Part shown: piece after piece, positions 27,897 through 37,575 of the stretch
How the letters are laid out: every line of letters begins with the position of its first letter
Position numbering within the stretch: position 1 is the first letter of the stretch
DNA from: Burkholderia sp. Bp8992
Lineage (GTDB): Bacteria > Pseudomonadota > Gammaproteobacteria > Burkholderiales > Burkholderiaceae
NCBI RefSeq assembly: GCF_003853705.1
Contig: NZ_QTQI01000022.1
Location: 1 to 64,000, forward strand
Length of the DNA stretch: 64,000 nt
Reading direction: 5' to 3'
Position numbers and translations under genes: made by a program
The notes under the pieces: generated by a model
What the model was told of the DNA's origin: nothing
Database searches by the model: none
The model's input: the letters and a program-made list of their open reading frames with translations, nothing else

Positions 27897-27930
27897 AAAG
27901 CCCCGCAAGTCCGAAAACTTGCGGGGCTTT
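27897..27930 (-). terminator. Rho-independent terminator of tRNA-Ser
   Basis: The perfect 13-bp stem AAAGCCCCGCAAG / CTTGCGGGGCTTT is followed on the minus strand by a T-rich tract. It lies 11 bp downstream of the tRNA-Ser gene and about 20 bp upstream of the glycosyltransferase-like start. Confidence 0.9.
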
Positions 27931-27941
27931 GTCACCGCTTT

Positions 27942-28035
27942 TGGCGGAGACGGAGGGATTCGAACCCTCGATCCAGGTTTTGGCCCAGATGCTCCCTTAG
28001 CAGGGGAGTGCCTTCGACCTCTCGGCCACGTCTCC
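27942..28035 (-). tRNA. tRNA-Ser (anticodon GCT)
   Basis: This is a class II tRNA of 94 nt including an encoded CCA (27942-27944). The acceptor is GGAGACG, the anticodon arm is CTCCC-CTGCTAA-GGGAG giving GCT, there is a long variable arm, and the T-loop is GGTTCGAATCC. It has its own promoter and terminator. Confidence 0.97.
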
Positions 28036-28078
28036 CAAACTTTCGCTCGCACCAGGGAGGCAGTGCGACGAGAACGAG

Positions 28079-28107
28079 ATAATATAGGGTTTCGAACCGC
28101 GCGTCAA
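28079..28107 (-). promoter_or_regulatory. sigma-70 promoter of tRNA-Ser
   Basis: On the minus strand, TTGACG (28102-28107) lies 17 bp before TATTAT (28079-28084). The predicted start is about 35 bp upstream of the mature tRNA. Confidence 0.85.
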
Positions 28108-28111
28108 ATTC

Positions 28112-28139
28112 CGTGATGCATTTTCTTCAATGCATCACG
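28112..28139 (-). terminator. probable lysC terminator hairpin
   Basis: A perfect 11-bp inverted repeat CGTGATGCATT / AATGCATCACG with a 6-nt loop lies just after the lysC stop. On the minus strand it is preceded, not followed, by the T run, so it may act with Rho or as a 3' stabilising stem. It abuts the tRNA-Ser promoter. Confidence 0.5.
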
Positions 28140-28145
28140 AAAAAT

Positions 28146-29399
28146 TCACGATGTCTGGTCGAGTTCGAATGCCTTGTGCAGCGCGCGGACGGCCAGCTCC
28201 ATGTATTTCTCGTCGATCAGCACCGAAATCTTGATTTCGGACGTCGAGATCATCTGGATGTTGATGCCTTCTTCCGACAGCGTGCGGAACATCTTGCTCG
28301 CGACGCCCACGTGCGAACGCATGCCGACGCCGACGACCGACACCTTCGACACCTTCGGGTCGCCCTGCACGCGCTCGGCGCTGACATGGCCCTTCACCTG
28401 GTTGGTGAGGATGTCCATCGCCTTCTGGTAGTCGCCGCGGCCGACCGTGAACGTGAAGTCGGTCTTGCCTTCGACGCTCTGGTTCTGGATGATCATGTCG
28501 ACGTCGACGTTCGCGTCGGCGACCGGGCCGAGGATCTGATATGCGATGCCCGGCTTGTCGGGCACGCCCATCACAGCAATGCGTGCTTCGTCGCGCTGGA
28601 ACGCGATGCCGGAAATGACTGCCTTTTCCATGGTCTCGTCTTCTTCAAAAGTAATCAGGGTGCCCGAGCGCATTTCTTCGTCGAGCGGAATCAGCGGATC
28701 GGTCAGGCTCGACAGCACTCGCGTCTTCACCTGGTATTTGCCGGCGAATTCGACCGAGCGGATCTGCAGGACCTTCGAGCCGAGGCTGGCCATTTCCAGC
28801 ATCTCTTCGAACGTCACGCGATCGAGGCGGCGCGCCTCTTCGACGACGCGCGGGTCGGTCGTGTAGACGCCGTCGACGTCCGTGTAGATCAGGCACTCTT
28901 CCGCGTCCAGCGCAGCCGCGACCGCCACCGCCGACGTATCGGAGCCGCCACGACCCAGCGTCGTGATGTGACCGTCCGGATCGACGCCCTGGAAGCCCGT
29001 GATGATCACGACCTTGCCGGCGTTCAGATCGGCCTTCACGCGCTCGTCGTCGATCGAGTGGATGCGCGCTTTCGTGAACGCGCTGTCGGTCTTGATCGGC
29101 ACTTGCCAGCCGGCGTAGCTCACGGCCTCGACGCCGATTTCCTGCAGCGCGATCGACAGCAGGCCGACGCTGACCTGCTCGCCGGTCGAAGCGATCATGT
29201 CGAGCTCACGCGGGCTCGGCTGGCTCGAAATCTCTTTCGCGAGACCGAGCAGACGGTTGGTTTCGCCGGACATCGCCGAAGGCACGACCACCATCTGGTG
29301 CCCGGCCTGATGCCATTTTGCGACGCGTTTCGCGACGTTCTTGATGCGCTCGACCGAGCCCATCGAAGTGCCGCCGTATTTGTGTACGATGAGTGCCAT
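28146..29399 (-). CDS. lysC: aspartate kinase
   Basis: This phosphorylates aspartate, the first step towards lysine, threonine, methionine and diaminopimelate. It has 417 residues from ATG 29397-29399, starting [20 protein letters not shown], the kinase signature. The catalytic domain runs to about 250 with [22 protein letters not shown]. Two ACT domains follow ([20 protein letters not shown] and [19 protein letters not shown]), expected to bind inhibitory amino acids. The frame is open upstream, but those codons have no family similarity. The Shine-Dalgarno is weak. dapA, the next committed lysine-pathway step in this window, is unlinked. Confidence 0.96.
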   Translation of the reverse strand: MALIVHKYGGTSMGSVERIKNVAKRVAKWHQAGHQMVVVPSAMSGETNRLLGLAKEISSQPSPRELDMIASTGEQVSVGLLSIALQEIGVEAVSYAGWQVPIKTDSAFTKARIHSIDDERVKADLNAGKVVIITGFQGVDPDGHITTLGRGGSDTSAVAVAAALDAEECLIYTDVDGVYTTDPRVVEEARRLDRVTFEEMLEMASLGSKVLQIRSVEFAGKYQVKTRVLSSLTDPLIPLDEEMRSGTLITFEEDETMEKAVISGIAFQRDEARIAVMGVPDKPGIAYQILGPVADANVDVDMIIQNQSVEGKTDFTFTVGRGDYQKAMDILTNQVKGHVSAERVQGDPKVSKVSVVGVGMRSHVGVASKMFRTLSEEGINIQMISTSEIKISVLIDEKYMELAVRALHKAFELDQTS

Positions 29400-29742
29400 T
29401 GTCGTTCTGAACTGGAGGAGAAACCGCACGGGCGCGCTGGGCAGGCCGCGTAGCCGTTCGGTCACGCGGCTTGTGGCTGTGGACGGACGACGAGGGGGAC
29501 GGCTGGGACGCAACACGCAAGCGTGGCGGATTTTGCCCGGAAGGCCGATCAGGCCGCGCAAACCGGGTACGTCACGCGGAAAACCTGCACAAAACGCTCA
29601 AAAATCGAGCCGAGCAAACGACCGAGCGTACCCGATAGACGCCCGCTTGACAAGCCGCTCGCCGTGTTGACGGCCGTTCCGGCGCTGTTTACCAAATGGT
29701 GAAAATGGGCGCGCCATCGCGCCACCGGAAGCCCGCCCGCCG
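29400..29742 (-). promoter_or_regulatory. 343-bp lysC upstream region with promoter at 29625-29653
   Basis: The minus strand has TTGTCA (29648-29653), a 17-bp spacer and TACGCT (29625-29630). This predicts a leader of about 215 nt before the lysC ATG. I see no leader peptide rich in Lys or Thr and no strong terminator hairpin in the leader, so no attenuator can be claimed. No gene is seen in this stretch. Confidence 0.55.
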
Positions 29743-31164
29743 CTATGCGACCAGCAGGTCGGGACGCCATTCGATCCGGCGCCAGGCGCCGTCGCCGGCC
29801 GTCTCGCTGTCGAACACGCCGACATCGCGATTGATGCCGAGCCGCGGCACGTAGATCAGCCGCTCGCCTGCGAACAGCAGCGGCACGTCGCGCTGCCAGG
29901 CCGGCACGCCGCGCTCCTGGAACAGGTTCTTCAGCGTGCGGCCCGGCCCGCCCGGCGACGTGCGCATCCGCTCGCCGCCCGCGCGGGCGCGCGCCGCGAG
30001 CCGCACGCCGCGCAGCAGCGCCTCCGGCACGGCGTCGGCACTCCCCGCCGCGGCTTGCGCAAACACGTAGGTGCCACGCCAGCCCGGCAGGTGCCACACT
30101 TCCTGCCCGTCCCACGCGAGCGCCGCCTCCGGGTGCGGCGAACCCGTGCCGTCGTCGGCCGGTTCGCTGCTGTCGCCCGCTTCCCAGTAGACGACATCGC
30201 GATAGAGCCGCAGGCACTGCCCCGCGTGATCGACCCGCAGCGCATGGGCGTCATGCGCGGCGCGCAGCTGCCGCATCATGTTGGCGAGCCGCGCGGCCGA
30301 CGCCCCCGGCAAGCCGAGCCGGCGCATCCAGAAGCGCAGCAGGTTCGCACCGCGCGTGTCGTCGAACGCAACCAGCGCGTCGCGCGACAGCGCCTGCCCG
30401 TCATCGCGCACGGCGGCGGCGAAATCCAGTTCGGCCAGATCGTCGAGCAGCCGCTGCGCGGCGGCCGCATGCTGGGCCGCACGACCGAGTGCATCGCGAA
30501 AACCGGGAAAATGCACGGCCAGCGCCGGCAGCACGTCGATGCGCAGTGCATTGCGCGCATAGCGCGTGTCGCCGTTCGATTCGTCGTCGATCCAGGCGAG
30601 CGCGTGCTGCTCCGCATAGCGCTCGAGTTGCGCACGCAACAATCGCAGCAACGGCCGCACACGCTCGACGCTCACGCCGTCGGGGCGATAGCGCGGCGCC
30701 ATCGCGGCGAGCCCGGCGATGCCCGCGCCACGCAGCAACTGCAGCAGCACGGTCTCCGCCTGGTCGTCCGCATGCTGCGCGAGCCACAGCACGGTTACGC
30801 CGTGGCGTTCGCACATCGTGTCGAGCGCCGCGTAACGACGTTCACGCGCCGTCGCCTCGATACCGAGGCCGCTGTCGCGCGGCACGTCGACGCGCATCGA
30901 TTCGAATGCGACGCCGAGCCGGGCGGCTTCCGCTTCGGCATGCGCAACCCATACGTCAGCGTTCGCGCTCAGGCCGTGATGTACGTGCAGCGCGACGCAA
31001 CGCGACGCGCCCGCGACACGCACGGCCGCATCGAGCAGCACCGTCGAGTCGAGGCCGCCGCTGTAGGCAATCGCGATGCGCGCATCGGCCGGCAGGCCGG
31101 AAAGCGCAACGCCGACCGCGTCGAGGACGACGCGGTCGGCGGAGAATTCGGTCGGCGGGATCAC
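29743..31164 (-). CDS. tilS: tRNA(Ile)-lysidine synthetase
   Basis: This modifies C34 of tRNA-Ile(CAU) to lysidine so it reads AUA. It has 473 residues. The PP-loop ATP site is present as IAYSGGLDSTVLLDA. Family segments include LHVHHGLSANAD, QHADDQAETVLLQLLRG and DESNGDTRYARNALR. The C-terminal domain ends with RIEWRPDLLVA. The start codon is GTG (31162-31164) without a strong ribosome site, 46 bp after accA on the same strand. Confidence 0.95.
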   Translation of the reverse strand: MIPPTEFSADRVVLDAVGVALSGLPADARIAIAYSGGLDSTVLLDAAVRVAGASRCVALHVHHGLSANADVWVAHAEAEAARLGVAFESMRVDVPRDSGLGIEATARERRYAALDTMCERHGVTVLWLAQHADDQAETVLLQLLRGAGIAGLAAMAPRYRPDGVSVERVRPLLRLLRAQLERYAEQHALAWIDDESNGDTRYARNALRIDVLPALAVHFPGFRDALGRAAQHAAAAQRLLDDLAELDFAAAVRDDGQALSRDALVAFDDTRGANLLRFWMRRLGLPGASAARLANMMRQLRAAHDAHALRVDHAGQCLRLYRDVVYWEAGDSSEPADDGTGSPHPEAALAWDGQEVWHLPGWRGTYVFAQAAAGSADAVPEALLRGVRLAARARAGGERMRTSPGGPGRTLKNLFQERGVPAWQRDVPLLFAGERLIYVPRLGINRDVGVFDSETAGDGAWRRIEWRPDLLVA

Positions 31165-31210
31165 GAGAGGAACACGCGCGCAGCGGCGCGCGAATGGAAT
31201 ACGCAGCCGG

Positions 31211-32182
31211 TCATGCGCCGGGCGTGGTTTCCTTGAACTTGCCGTAGGCCATCAGGCGTTCGAAGCGGCGCTCGCGCAGCGCATCGATGCTCATGCCCTG
31301 GAACTGGCGCAGCGAATCGGCAAGCGCGCGGCGCAGCAGTGCGGCCATGCCCTTCGGATCGCGATGCGCGCCGCCGAGCGGCTCGTTGATGATCTTGTCG
31401 ATCAGGCCGAGCGCCTTCAGGCGGTGCGCGGTCAGGCCCAGCGCTTCGGCGGCTTCCGGCGCCTTCGCGGCGCTCTTCCACAGGATCGACGCGCAGCCTT
31501 CCGGCGAGATCACCGAATAGGTCGAGAACTGCAGCATCATCACGGTATCGGCCACGGCGATCGCCAGCGCACCGCCCGAACCGCCCTCGCCGATCACGGT
31601 CGTGATGATCGGCGTCTTCAGCTCGGCCATCACGTAGAGGTTGCGGCCGATCGCTTCCGACTGGCCGCGCTCTTCCGCGCCGATGCCCGGGTATGCGCCC
31701 GGCGTGTCGACGAACGTGAAGATCGGCAGCCCGAACTTCTCGGCGAGACGCATCAGGCGTTCGGCCTTGCGATAGCCTTCCGGACGCGGCATCCCGAAGT
31801 TGCGCGCGGCGCGCTCCTTCGTGTCGCGGCCCTTCTGGTGACCGATCACCATGCACGGATGACCGCCGAAGCGCGCGAGGCCGCCGACGATCGACAGGTC
31901 GTCCGCGAACGCGCGGTCGCCATGCAGTTCGTGAAAGTCGGTAAACAGTTCCGCAACGTAATCGAGCGTGTACGGACGCTGCGGATGCCGTGCGATCTGC
32001 GAGACCTGCCACGGCGACAGGTTCGCGTAGAGGTCTTTCGTCAGTTGCTGGCTTTTCTTCGACAGCCGCTCGATTTCTTCCGAAATATCGACAGCCGAGT
32101 CGTCCTGCACGAACCGCAGCTCTTCGATCTTGGCCTCGAGTTCGGCGATCGGCTGTTCGAAATCCAGAAACGTGGTCTTCAT
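31211..32182 (-). CDS. accA: acetyl-CoA carboxylase carboxyltransferase subunit alpha
   Basis: With AccD this transfers the carboxyl group from biotin to acetyl-CoA, making malonyl-CoA for fatty acid synthesis. The 323 residues have family length. The start is [20 protein letters not shown]. Core motifs are [41 protein letters not shown] and [13 protein letters not shown] possible -10 (TAGAAT, 32216-32221) lies 34 bp upstream. It is clustered with cysS, the glycosylase and tilS on the minus strand. Confidence 0.98.
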   Translation of the reverse strand: MKTTFLDFEQPIAELEAKIEELRFVQDDSAVDISEEIERLSKKSQQLTKDLYANLSPWQVSQIARHPQRPYTLDYVAELFTDFHELHGDRAFADDLSIVGGLARFGGHPCMVIGHQKGRDTKERAARNFGMPRPEGYRKAERLMRLAEKFGLPIFTFVDTPGAYPGIGAEERGQSEAIGRNLYVMAELKTPIITTVIGEGGSGGALAIAVADTVMMLQFSTYSVISPEGCASILWKSAAKAPEAAEALGLTAHRLKALGLIDKIINEPLGGAHRDPKGMAALLRRALADSLRQFQGMSIDALRERRFERLMAYGKFKETTPGA

Positions 32183-32285
32183 GTGTTCGAATCCTTGGGT
32201 CTTGCGGCAGCGCGTATTCTACCCGCGCGGGCGACGCTCAAAACCGGCTCTCAACTATTGATGTTTAAAACCCGATAGCCGACGC

Positions 32286-33113
32286 TCAGGCGTCGGTGTC
32301 GAGCGCATCGAGGCTGCGCCACATGTACCAGGTCGCGACGGTGCGCCACGGCTCCCAGTTGGCGGCGACTTCACGCGCCTCGCTGCGCGTGACGGGTTCC
32401 CCGCTGAAGTAATTGACGCTGATAGCGCGGATCAGGCCCGGGTCGTCGAGTGGCAGCACGTCCGGCCGCGACAGGTTGAAGATCAGGAACATCTCGGCCG
32501 TCCAGCGGCTGATGCCGCGGATCTGCGTGAGTTCCGCGATCACGTCCTCGTCGTCCATCGACGTCCATTTGTCGACGTGCAGCGCGCCCGATACGAAATG
32601 CTGTGCAAGATCGAGGATGTACTCCGTCTTGCGTTTCGACAGACCACACGCGATCAGCTTGTCCGCGCCGAGCCGGATCACCGGCTGCGGCGCGAGCTTC
32701 GGACAGGCGTCCTCGATGCGCGCCCACAGCGACTGCGCGGACGGCACCGAAATCTGCTGGCCGACGACCGAGCGCGCGAGCGTGACGAACGGATCGCCGC
32801 GCTTCACGAGATGCGCGGGACCGAACTTCGGAATCAGTTTCTTCAGGATGCGGTCGCGCTTGACGAGGTCGGCGCACGCCTTGTCCCAGTAGGCAGGACG
32901 CACGACGACCTCCTCGCCGTCCGCTTCGGACGCACGTGTCTTGCGGGCCGCGTCGGCGGCCGGCTGCGCAGCCGCCGGCTGCGCATGCCCGTTCAGCGCG
33001 CCGTTCGGCGCGGCACGCGTGGCGTCCGTCTTCGCCGCAGGCACGCGCCTGGCTGCCGGACGCGCGGCGACCGCGGTCGCGCGCCTGACCGGCGCTTTTC
33101 TAGCCGTTGCCAT
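32286..33113 (-). CDS. DNA-3-methyladenine glycosylase II-like (HhH-GPD)
   Basis: This is a base-excision repair glycosylase of the HhH-GPD superfamily, AlkA-like, removing alkylated purines. It has 275 residues. The catalytic domain starts near residue 85 with RDRILKKLIPKFG and includes VVGQQISVPSAQSLWARI, the helix-hairpin-helix LTQIRGISRWTAEMFLIF and the catalytic Asp in VLPLDDPGLIRA. The first 80 residues are low complexity (Ala, Arg, Pro, Lys), resembling a histone H1-like tail and absent from E. coli AlkA. AGGAGG precedes the ATG, so this start is firm. It lies 43 bp after cysS. Confidence 0.9.
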   Translation of the reverse strand: MATARKAPVRRATAVAARPAARRVPAAKTDATRAAPNGALNGHAQPAAAQPAADAARKTRASEADGEEVVVRPAYWDKACADLVKRDRILKKLIPKFGPAHLVKRGDPFVTLARSVVGQQISVPSAQSLWARIEDACPKLAPQPVIRLGADKLIACGLSKRKTEYILDLAQHFVSGALHVDKWTSMDDEDVIAELTQIRGISRWTAEMFLIFNLSRPDVLPLDDPGLIRAISVNYFSGEPVTRSEAREVAANWEPWRTVATWYMWRSLDALDTDA

Positions 33114-33156
33114 CTTGCCTCCTACCTGACGGATCGGTCAGTGGAATGCATCGCGC

Positions 33157-34554
33157 TCATACGCGACGCCATTCGGTCGATCCGCCCGGTTTGTCTTCAA
33201 GTGCGACGCCGGCTTCGAGCAGTTCCGCCCGGATCCGGTCCGCTTCGGCATAGTCCTTCGCTTGCTTCGCCGCGACGCGCGCGGCGATCTTCGCTTCGAT
33301 CTCGTCGGCCGAGAGCGCGCCCGCCTGCGCGGCGCCGGACGCCTGCTGCAGGAATGCGCGCGGTTCGCGGCCCAGCAGGCCGAGCAGGCCCGCCAGCTGT
33401 TTCAGCTGCCGCGCGAGCGACGCGTCGCGCGTACGATTCACTTCGCCCGCGAGCTCGAACAGCGTCGCCACCGCGACCGGCGTGTTGAAGTCGTCGTTCA
33501 TCGCGGCCGCGAAACGCTGCGCATGCGGCTCGTTCCAGTCGAGCGCGAGCGAGTCGGCCTCGACGTCCTTCAGCGCCGTGTACAGACGCGTGAGCGATGC
33601 ACGCGCGTCGTCGAGATGCACGTCGCTGTAGTTGAGCGGCGACCGGTAGTGCGTACGCACGATGAAGAAGCGCATGACTTCCGCGTCGTACCGCTCGAGC
33701 ACTTCGCGGATCGTGAAGAAGTTGCCGAGCGATTTCGACATCTTCTCGTTGTCGACCTGCACGAAGCCGTTGTGCATCCAGTAGTTGACGAACGTCTGGC
33801 CGGTCGCCCCTTCGCTCTGCGCGATCTCGTTCTCGTGGTGCGGGAATTGCAGATCCTGCCCGCCGCCGTGGATGTCGAAGTGATTGCCGAGCAGCGAGCA
33901 GCCCATCGCCGAGCACTCGATGTGCCAGCCCGGGCGCCCCATCCCGTACTTCGAGGCCCACGACGCGCCCTCCGGATCTTCCGGCTTCGCGCGCTTCCAC
34001 AGCACGAAATCGAGCGGATCTTCCTTCGCGTCGTTCGCCGCGACGCGTTCGCCCGCGCGGAGATCGTCGAGCGACTTGCCCGACAGCTTCCCGTAGTTCG
34101 CGAACTTGCGCACCGAGTAATTGACGTCGCCGTCGGTCGCCTGGTACGCGTAACCGTTCGACTCGAGCGTCTCGATCATGCCGAGCATCTGCGGGATGAA
34201 CTGCGTCGCGCGCGGCTCGATGTCGGGCCGCTGGATGCCGAGCGCACCTTCGTCCTCGTGCATCGCACCGATGAACCGGTCGGTCAGCGACTTGATCGTC
34301 TCGCCGTTCTCGACCGCGCGGCGGATGATCTTGTCGTCGATGTCGGTGATGTTGCGCACATACGTGACCCGATAGCCGATCGCACGCAACCAGCGCTGGA
34401 CGAGGTCGAACACGACCAGCATGCGCGCGTGGCCCACGTGACAATAGTCGTAGACGGTGATCCCGCATACGTACATCCGCACTTCGCCTGACTGGCGCGG
34501 CACGAAAACTTGCTTGTCACGCGCGAGCGTGTTGTAGATGCGCAGTGATTCCAT
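33157..34554 (-). CDS. cysS: cysteinyl-tRNA synthetase
   Basis: This charges tRNA-Cys. It has 465 residues from ATG 34552-34554 and starts [19 protein letters not shown]. The zinc and HIGH region is [19 protein letters not shown], and the KMSKS loop reads [15 protein letters not shown]. The zinc-binding histidine area is [19 protein letters not shown]. The open frame extends 35 codons further upstream without similarity. It heads a minus-strand run with the glycosylase, accA and tilS. Confidence 0.97.
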   Translation of the reverse strand: MESLRIYNTLARDKQVFVPRQSGEVRMYVCGITVYDYCHVGHARMLVVFDLVQRWLRAIGYRVTYVRNITDIDDKIIRRAVENGETIKSLTDRFIGAMHEDEGALGIQRPDIEPRATQFIPQMLGMIETLESNGYAYQATDGDVNYSVRKFANYGKLSGKSLDDLRAGERVAANDAKEDPLDFVLWKRAKPEDPEGASWASKYGMGRPGWHIECSAMGCSLLGNHFDIHGGGQDLQFPHHENEIAQSEGATGQTFVNYWMHNGFVQVDNEKMSKSLGNFFTIREVLERYDAEVMRFFIVRTHYRSPLNYSDVHLDDARASLTRLYTALKDVEADSLALDWNEPHAQRFAAAMNDDFNTPVAVATLFELAGEVNRTRDASLARQLKQLAGLLGLLGREPRAFLQQASGAAQAGALSADEIEAKIAARVAAKQAKDYAEADRIRAELLEAGVALEDKPGGSTEWRRV

Positions 34555-34787
34555 AGAGATGAACCGTGAGCCGAAGGAAACCGCCCTGGCGAAGCTCGCC
34601 CAGCATGCGACACGGACGGACCATCTGCTGCGGCACCGGGCCGAGCGTCCTCGTATCACATGGGGCGGTCAGGCTGCAAGCACAGCGGTGACGGCCACGA
34701 GAGGCTAAGAAAGACTGTCTGCCGCTCGCCGGAACGGGCAGACGTTTTGTTAGAATGGCTCGGAGTATAACATTCCGATTTACGCCT

Positions 34788-35510
34788 ATGAAACCTCATC
34801 GCGGCCGCGCGCAGAGCGCTGCGACCCTCGTTGCGACCACCGTCATGGGCGTCGCGCTGACGCTTTTCGCGGTCCCCGCGGCGCATGCGCAGAAGGCCCC
34901 GGCGGTCGCCGACGGCACGCCCGAAATCGACGCGTCGATCGCCGGCAAGCAGTGGCAGCAGGCGCTCGCGCAGCTCGACGCGCGCATCGCATCGAACCCG
35001 CGCGACGTGCAGGCGCAGTTCAAGCGCGGCACCGTGCTGGCCCGCCTGAACCGCGACGACGACGCGATCCAGCAGTTCGTCGCGATCACGCAGGCGTACC
35101 CCGAACTGCCCGAGCCGTACAACAACCTGGCGGCGCTGTACGCGAAGCATGGCCGCTACGACGAAGCGCGCACCGCGCTCGTCACCGCGACGCAATCGAA
35201 CCCGAGCTACTCGCTCGCGTACGAGAACCTCGGCGATCTCTACCTGCGTCTCGCGGCCGAGTCGTACAAGCGCGCGCAATCGCTCGGTCGCACGAGCGGC
35301 GCCACCGCGCAGCGCCTCGCCGATCTCCAGAAGATCGTGTCGCCGTCGAAAGCCGCACCGAATGCACGCGCGACGACGCCGGCCACGCGCGACTACACCG
35401 ACCGCGCCGCCGCGAACGTGAGCACCACCACGCTGCCGATGTCGCCGACGTTCCAGTTCAGCGGTCCGTCGGGCGCACTGGCGGCGCCGTACGTCGCGCC
35501 GTCGCACTGA
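34788..35510 (+). CDS. secreted tetratricopeptide-repeat protein
   Basis: This is a periplasmic TPR protein of unknown partner, about 240 residues, with a signal peptide cleaved near AHA-QK. Three TPR-like units are visible (ALAQLDARIASNPRDVQAQF, AIQQFVAITQAYPELPEPYN, and EARTALVTATQSNPSYSLAY), then a Thr/Ala-rich tail. The ATG at 34788 is preferred: an upstream in-frame ATG (34755) would lie inside a promoter-like TATAAC. It is followed by ppiA after 39 bp, so it may work with periplasmic folding factors; that is inference. Confidence 0.8.
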   Translation: MKPHRGRAQSAATLVATTVMGVALTLFAVPAAHAQKAPAVADGTPEIDASIAGKQWQQALAQLDARIASNPRDVQAQFKRGTVLARLNRDDDAIQQFVAITQAYPELPEPYNNLAALYAKHGRYDEARTALVTATQSNPSYSLAYENLGDLYLRLAAESYKRAQSLGRTSGATAQRLADLQKIVSPSKAAPNARATTPATRDYTDRAAANVSTTTLPMSPTFQFSGPSGALAAPYVAPSH

Positions 35511-35549
35511 GCGGCGCGGCCTTCTTCCCCTCCCAACCTGAGGATCGCA

Positions 35550-36125
35550 ATGAAACGTCTGTTGCTGGCGCTTGGCGGCGCCGCCCTTCTCGCGACCGCG
35601 CCCGCGTTCGCGCAATCGGCTACCGCGCACCCCGTCGTGCAGCTGAAGACCTCGCAGGGCGACATCCGCGTCGAGCTCTATCCGGAGAAGGCGCCGAAGT
35701 CGGTCGCCAACTTCCTCGATTACGTGAAGGCCGGCCAGTACAACGGCACGATCTTTCATCGCGTGATCAAGGGCTTCATGATCCAGGGCGGCGGCTACAA
35801 GACCAACTTCGAGGAGAAGCCGACCCGCGCGCCGATCCCGCTGGAGAGCCGCAATGGTCTGAAGAACCTGACGGGCACGATCGCGATGGCACGCACGAGC
35901 GATCCGAATTCGGCCACCGCGCAGTTCTTCATCAACACGGTCGACAACGGCGGCCTCGACTACCCGAACCCGGACGGCAACGGCTATGCGGTGTTCGGCA
36001 AGGTCGTGTCGGGTCTCGACGTCGTGAAGAAGATCGAAGGCGTGGCGACGACCTCGCGCGGCCCGATGCAGGACGTGCCGGCGCAACCGATCGTGATCGA
36101 ATCGGCCAGCATCGTCTCGAAGTAA
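35550..36125 (+). CDS. ppiA: periplasmic peptidyl-prolyl isomerase A (cyclophilin)
   Basis: This catalyses cis-trans isomerisation of X-Pro bonds in the periplasm. It has 191 residues, with a signal peptide at 1-22 (ending APAFA-QS) and then one cyclophilin domain. The catalytic segments are [17 protein letters not shown] and TGTIAMARTSDPNSATAQFF, the latter including the FIN motif. GAGGA precedes the ATG. It lies in the plus-strand series TPR, ppiA, ppiB, lpxH, which makes a matched periplasmic/cytoplasmic isomerase pair. Confidence 0.96.
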   Translation: MKRLLLALGGAALLATAPAFAQSATAHPVVQLKTSQGDIRVELYPEKAPKSVANFLDYVKAGQYNGTIFHRVIKGFMIQGGGYKTNFEEKPTRAPIPLESRNGLKNLTGTIAMARTSDPNSATAQFFINTVDNGGLDYPNPDGNGYAVFGKVVSGLDVVKKIEGVATTSRGPMQDVPAQPIVIESASIVSK

Positions 36126-36213
36126 GAACCTGCCGGCACGTCCGGCGCCACACGCGGCCGCGTCGCACGACCGGCCGCGTGCCATTTAAACCGCCTCACC
36201 GAAGGAATTCATC

Positions 36214-36705
36214 ATGGTTGAACTGCATACGAACCACGGCGTGATCAAGCTCGAGCTCGACGCCGCGAAGGCACCGAAGACGGTCGAGAACTTCCTGAAC
36301 TACGTGAAGAAGGGCCACTACGACGGCACCGTGTTCCATCGCGTGATCAACGGCTTCATGATCCAGGGCGGCGGCTTCGAGCCGGGCCTGAAGCAGAAGC
36401 CGACCGACGCGCCGATCGACAACGAGGCGAACAACGGCCTGAAGAACGACAACTACACGGTCGCGATGGCGCGCACGAACGATCCGCACTCGGCCACCGC
36501 CCAGTTCTTCATCAACGTGAACGACAACGACTTCCTGAACCACTCGTCGCCGACGCCGCAGGGCTGGGGCTACGCCGTGTTCGGCAAGGTCGTCGAAGGC
36601 CAGGACGTGGTCGACAAGATCAAGGGCGTCAAGACCGGCAACGCCGGTTTCCACCAGGACGTGCCGACCGACGACGTCGTGATCGAAAAGGCCGTCGTGG
36701 TCTGA
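36214..36705 (+). CDS. ppiB: cytoplasmic peptidyl-prolyl isomerase B (cyclophilin)
   Basis: This is a cytosolic cyclophilin of 163 residues without a signal peptide. The catalytic segments are [17 protein letters not shown] and [20 protein letters not shown]; it ends in [10 protein letters not shown]. It is clearly paralogous to ppiA just upstream (88 bp), suggesting a tandem duplication with different cellular targeting. AAGGA lies before the ATG. lpxH follows after 23 bp. Confidence 0.97.
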   Translation: MVELHTNHGVIKLELDAAKAPKTVENFLNYVKKGHYDGTVFHRVINGFMIQGGGFEPGLKQKPTDAPIDNEANNGLKNDNYTVAMARTNDPHSATAQFFINVNDNDFLNHSSPTPQGWGYAVFGKVVEGQDVVDKIKGVKTGNAGFHQDVPTDDVVIEKAVVV

Positions 36706-36728
36706 CGCACGGTTACGGAGACACTTCG

Positions 36729-37529
36729 ATGTTGCAGGAGAGTCCGCCGCGAAGCGTCTCCGCGGGCGTGCCCGGCGAGCGCGAGTACGCGCAAGCCGCA
36801 CGCCCGTTCCTGTTTCTCTCCGATCTGCATCTGAGCGAGGCGATTCCGAAGACGGTCGCCGCGTTCGAGCATTTCGTGAAATACACCGCCGACAGTGCCG
36901 ATTCGGTATTCATTCTCGGCGACCTGTTCGAATACTGGATCGGCGACGACATCCTCGACGACGATCCGTTCGCGGCCCGCATGGCCGCGCTGATGCACAC
37001 GTTCTCCGAGCGCGGGATCGCGCTCTACGTGATGCACGGCAACCGCGATTTCCTGCTCGGCCGGCGCTTCATGAAGGCGGCCGGCGCGATGCTGCTGCCC
37101 GACCCGTCGCTGATCATGGCGTTTGGCCAGCGCATCGTGCTCGCGCACGGCGACGCACAATGCACGGCCGACCGCGGCTACCAGGTGTTCCGCCGCTTCG
37201 CGCGCAATCGCGCCGCGCAATGGCTGTTTCTCGCGTGGCCGTTCCGCTGGCGCCGTGCGCTCGCGCAGCGCATGCGCTCGAACAGCGAAACGGGCCGGAT
37301 GCGCCCTGCTTCGGCCATCTACGATGTCACGCGCGATGGCGTGGCCGCCCTGTTCCGGAAGAGCCGCGCGAGCGTGATCATCCACGGCCACACGCACCGC
37401 CCCGCGCGCCACCTGGAACCCGGCGGCATTCGCTGGGTGCTGCCCGACTGGGATCTCGATCACGGCAAGCCGCGCGGCGGCTACCTGCGCGTCGACGCGG
37501 AAGGCATCCACGCGATGCCGCTCGACTGA
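36729..37529 (+). CDS. lpxH: UDP-2,3-diacylglucosamine pyrophosphohydrolase
   Basis: This splits UDP-2,3-diacylglucosamine to lipid X and UMP in lipid A synthesis, at the inner face of the inner membrane. It has 266 residues. The calcineurin-fold manganese ligands are all visible: SDLHLSE, GDLFEYWIGDD, MHGNRDFLLG, VLAHGDAQCT and IHGHTHRPARH. The first 20 residues before the domain are variable, so a later start is possible. It is the last gene of the ppi cluster; cysE is convergent. Confidence 0.95.
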   Translation: MLQESPPRSVSAGVPGEREYAQAARPFLFLSDLHLSEAIPKTVAAFEHFVKYTADSADSVFILGDLFEYWIGDDILDDDPFAARMAALMHTFSERGIALYVMHGNRDFLLGRRFMKAAGAMLLPDPSLIMAFGQRIVLAHGDAQCTADRGYQVFRRFARNRAAQWLFLAWPFRWRRALAQRMRSNSETGRMRPASAIYDVTRDGVAALFRKSRASVIIHGHTHRPARHLEPGGIRWVLPDWDLDHGKPRGGYLRVDAEGIHAMPLD

Positions 37530-37575
37530 CACCGCCGTCGCACCGACCGGCGGCTGTCGGCGCGCATCGCGCCCG

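Noticed and set aside
29400-29620. Possible lysine riboswitch or attenuator in the lysC leader
   Set aside because: I could not find a Lys-rich leader peptide or a convincing terminator/antiterminator pair, and lysine riboswitches are not typical of this group.
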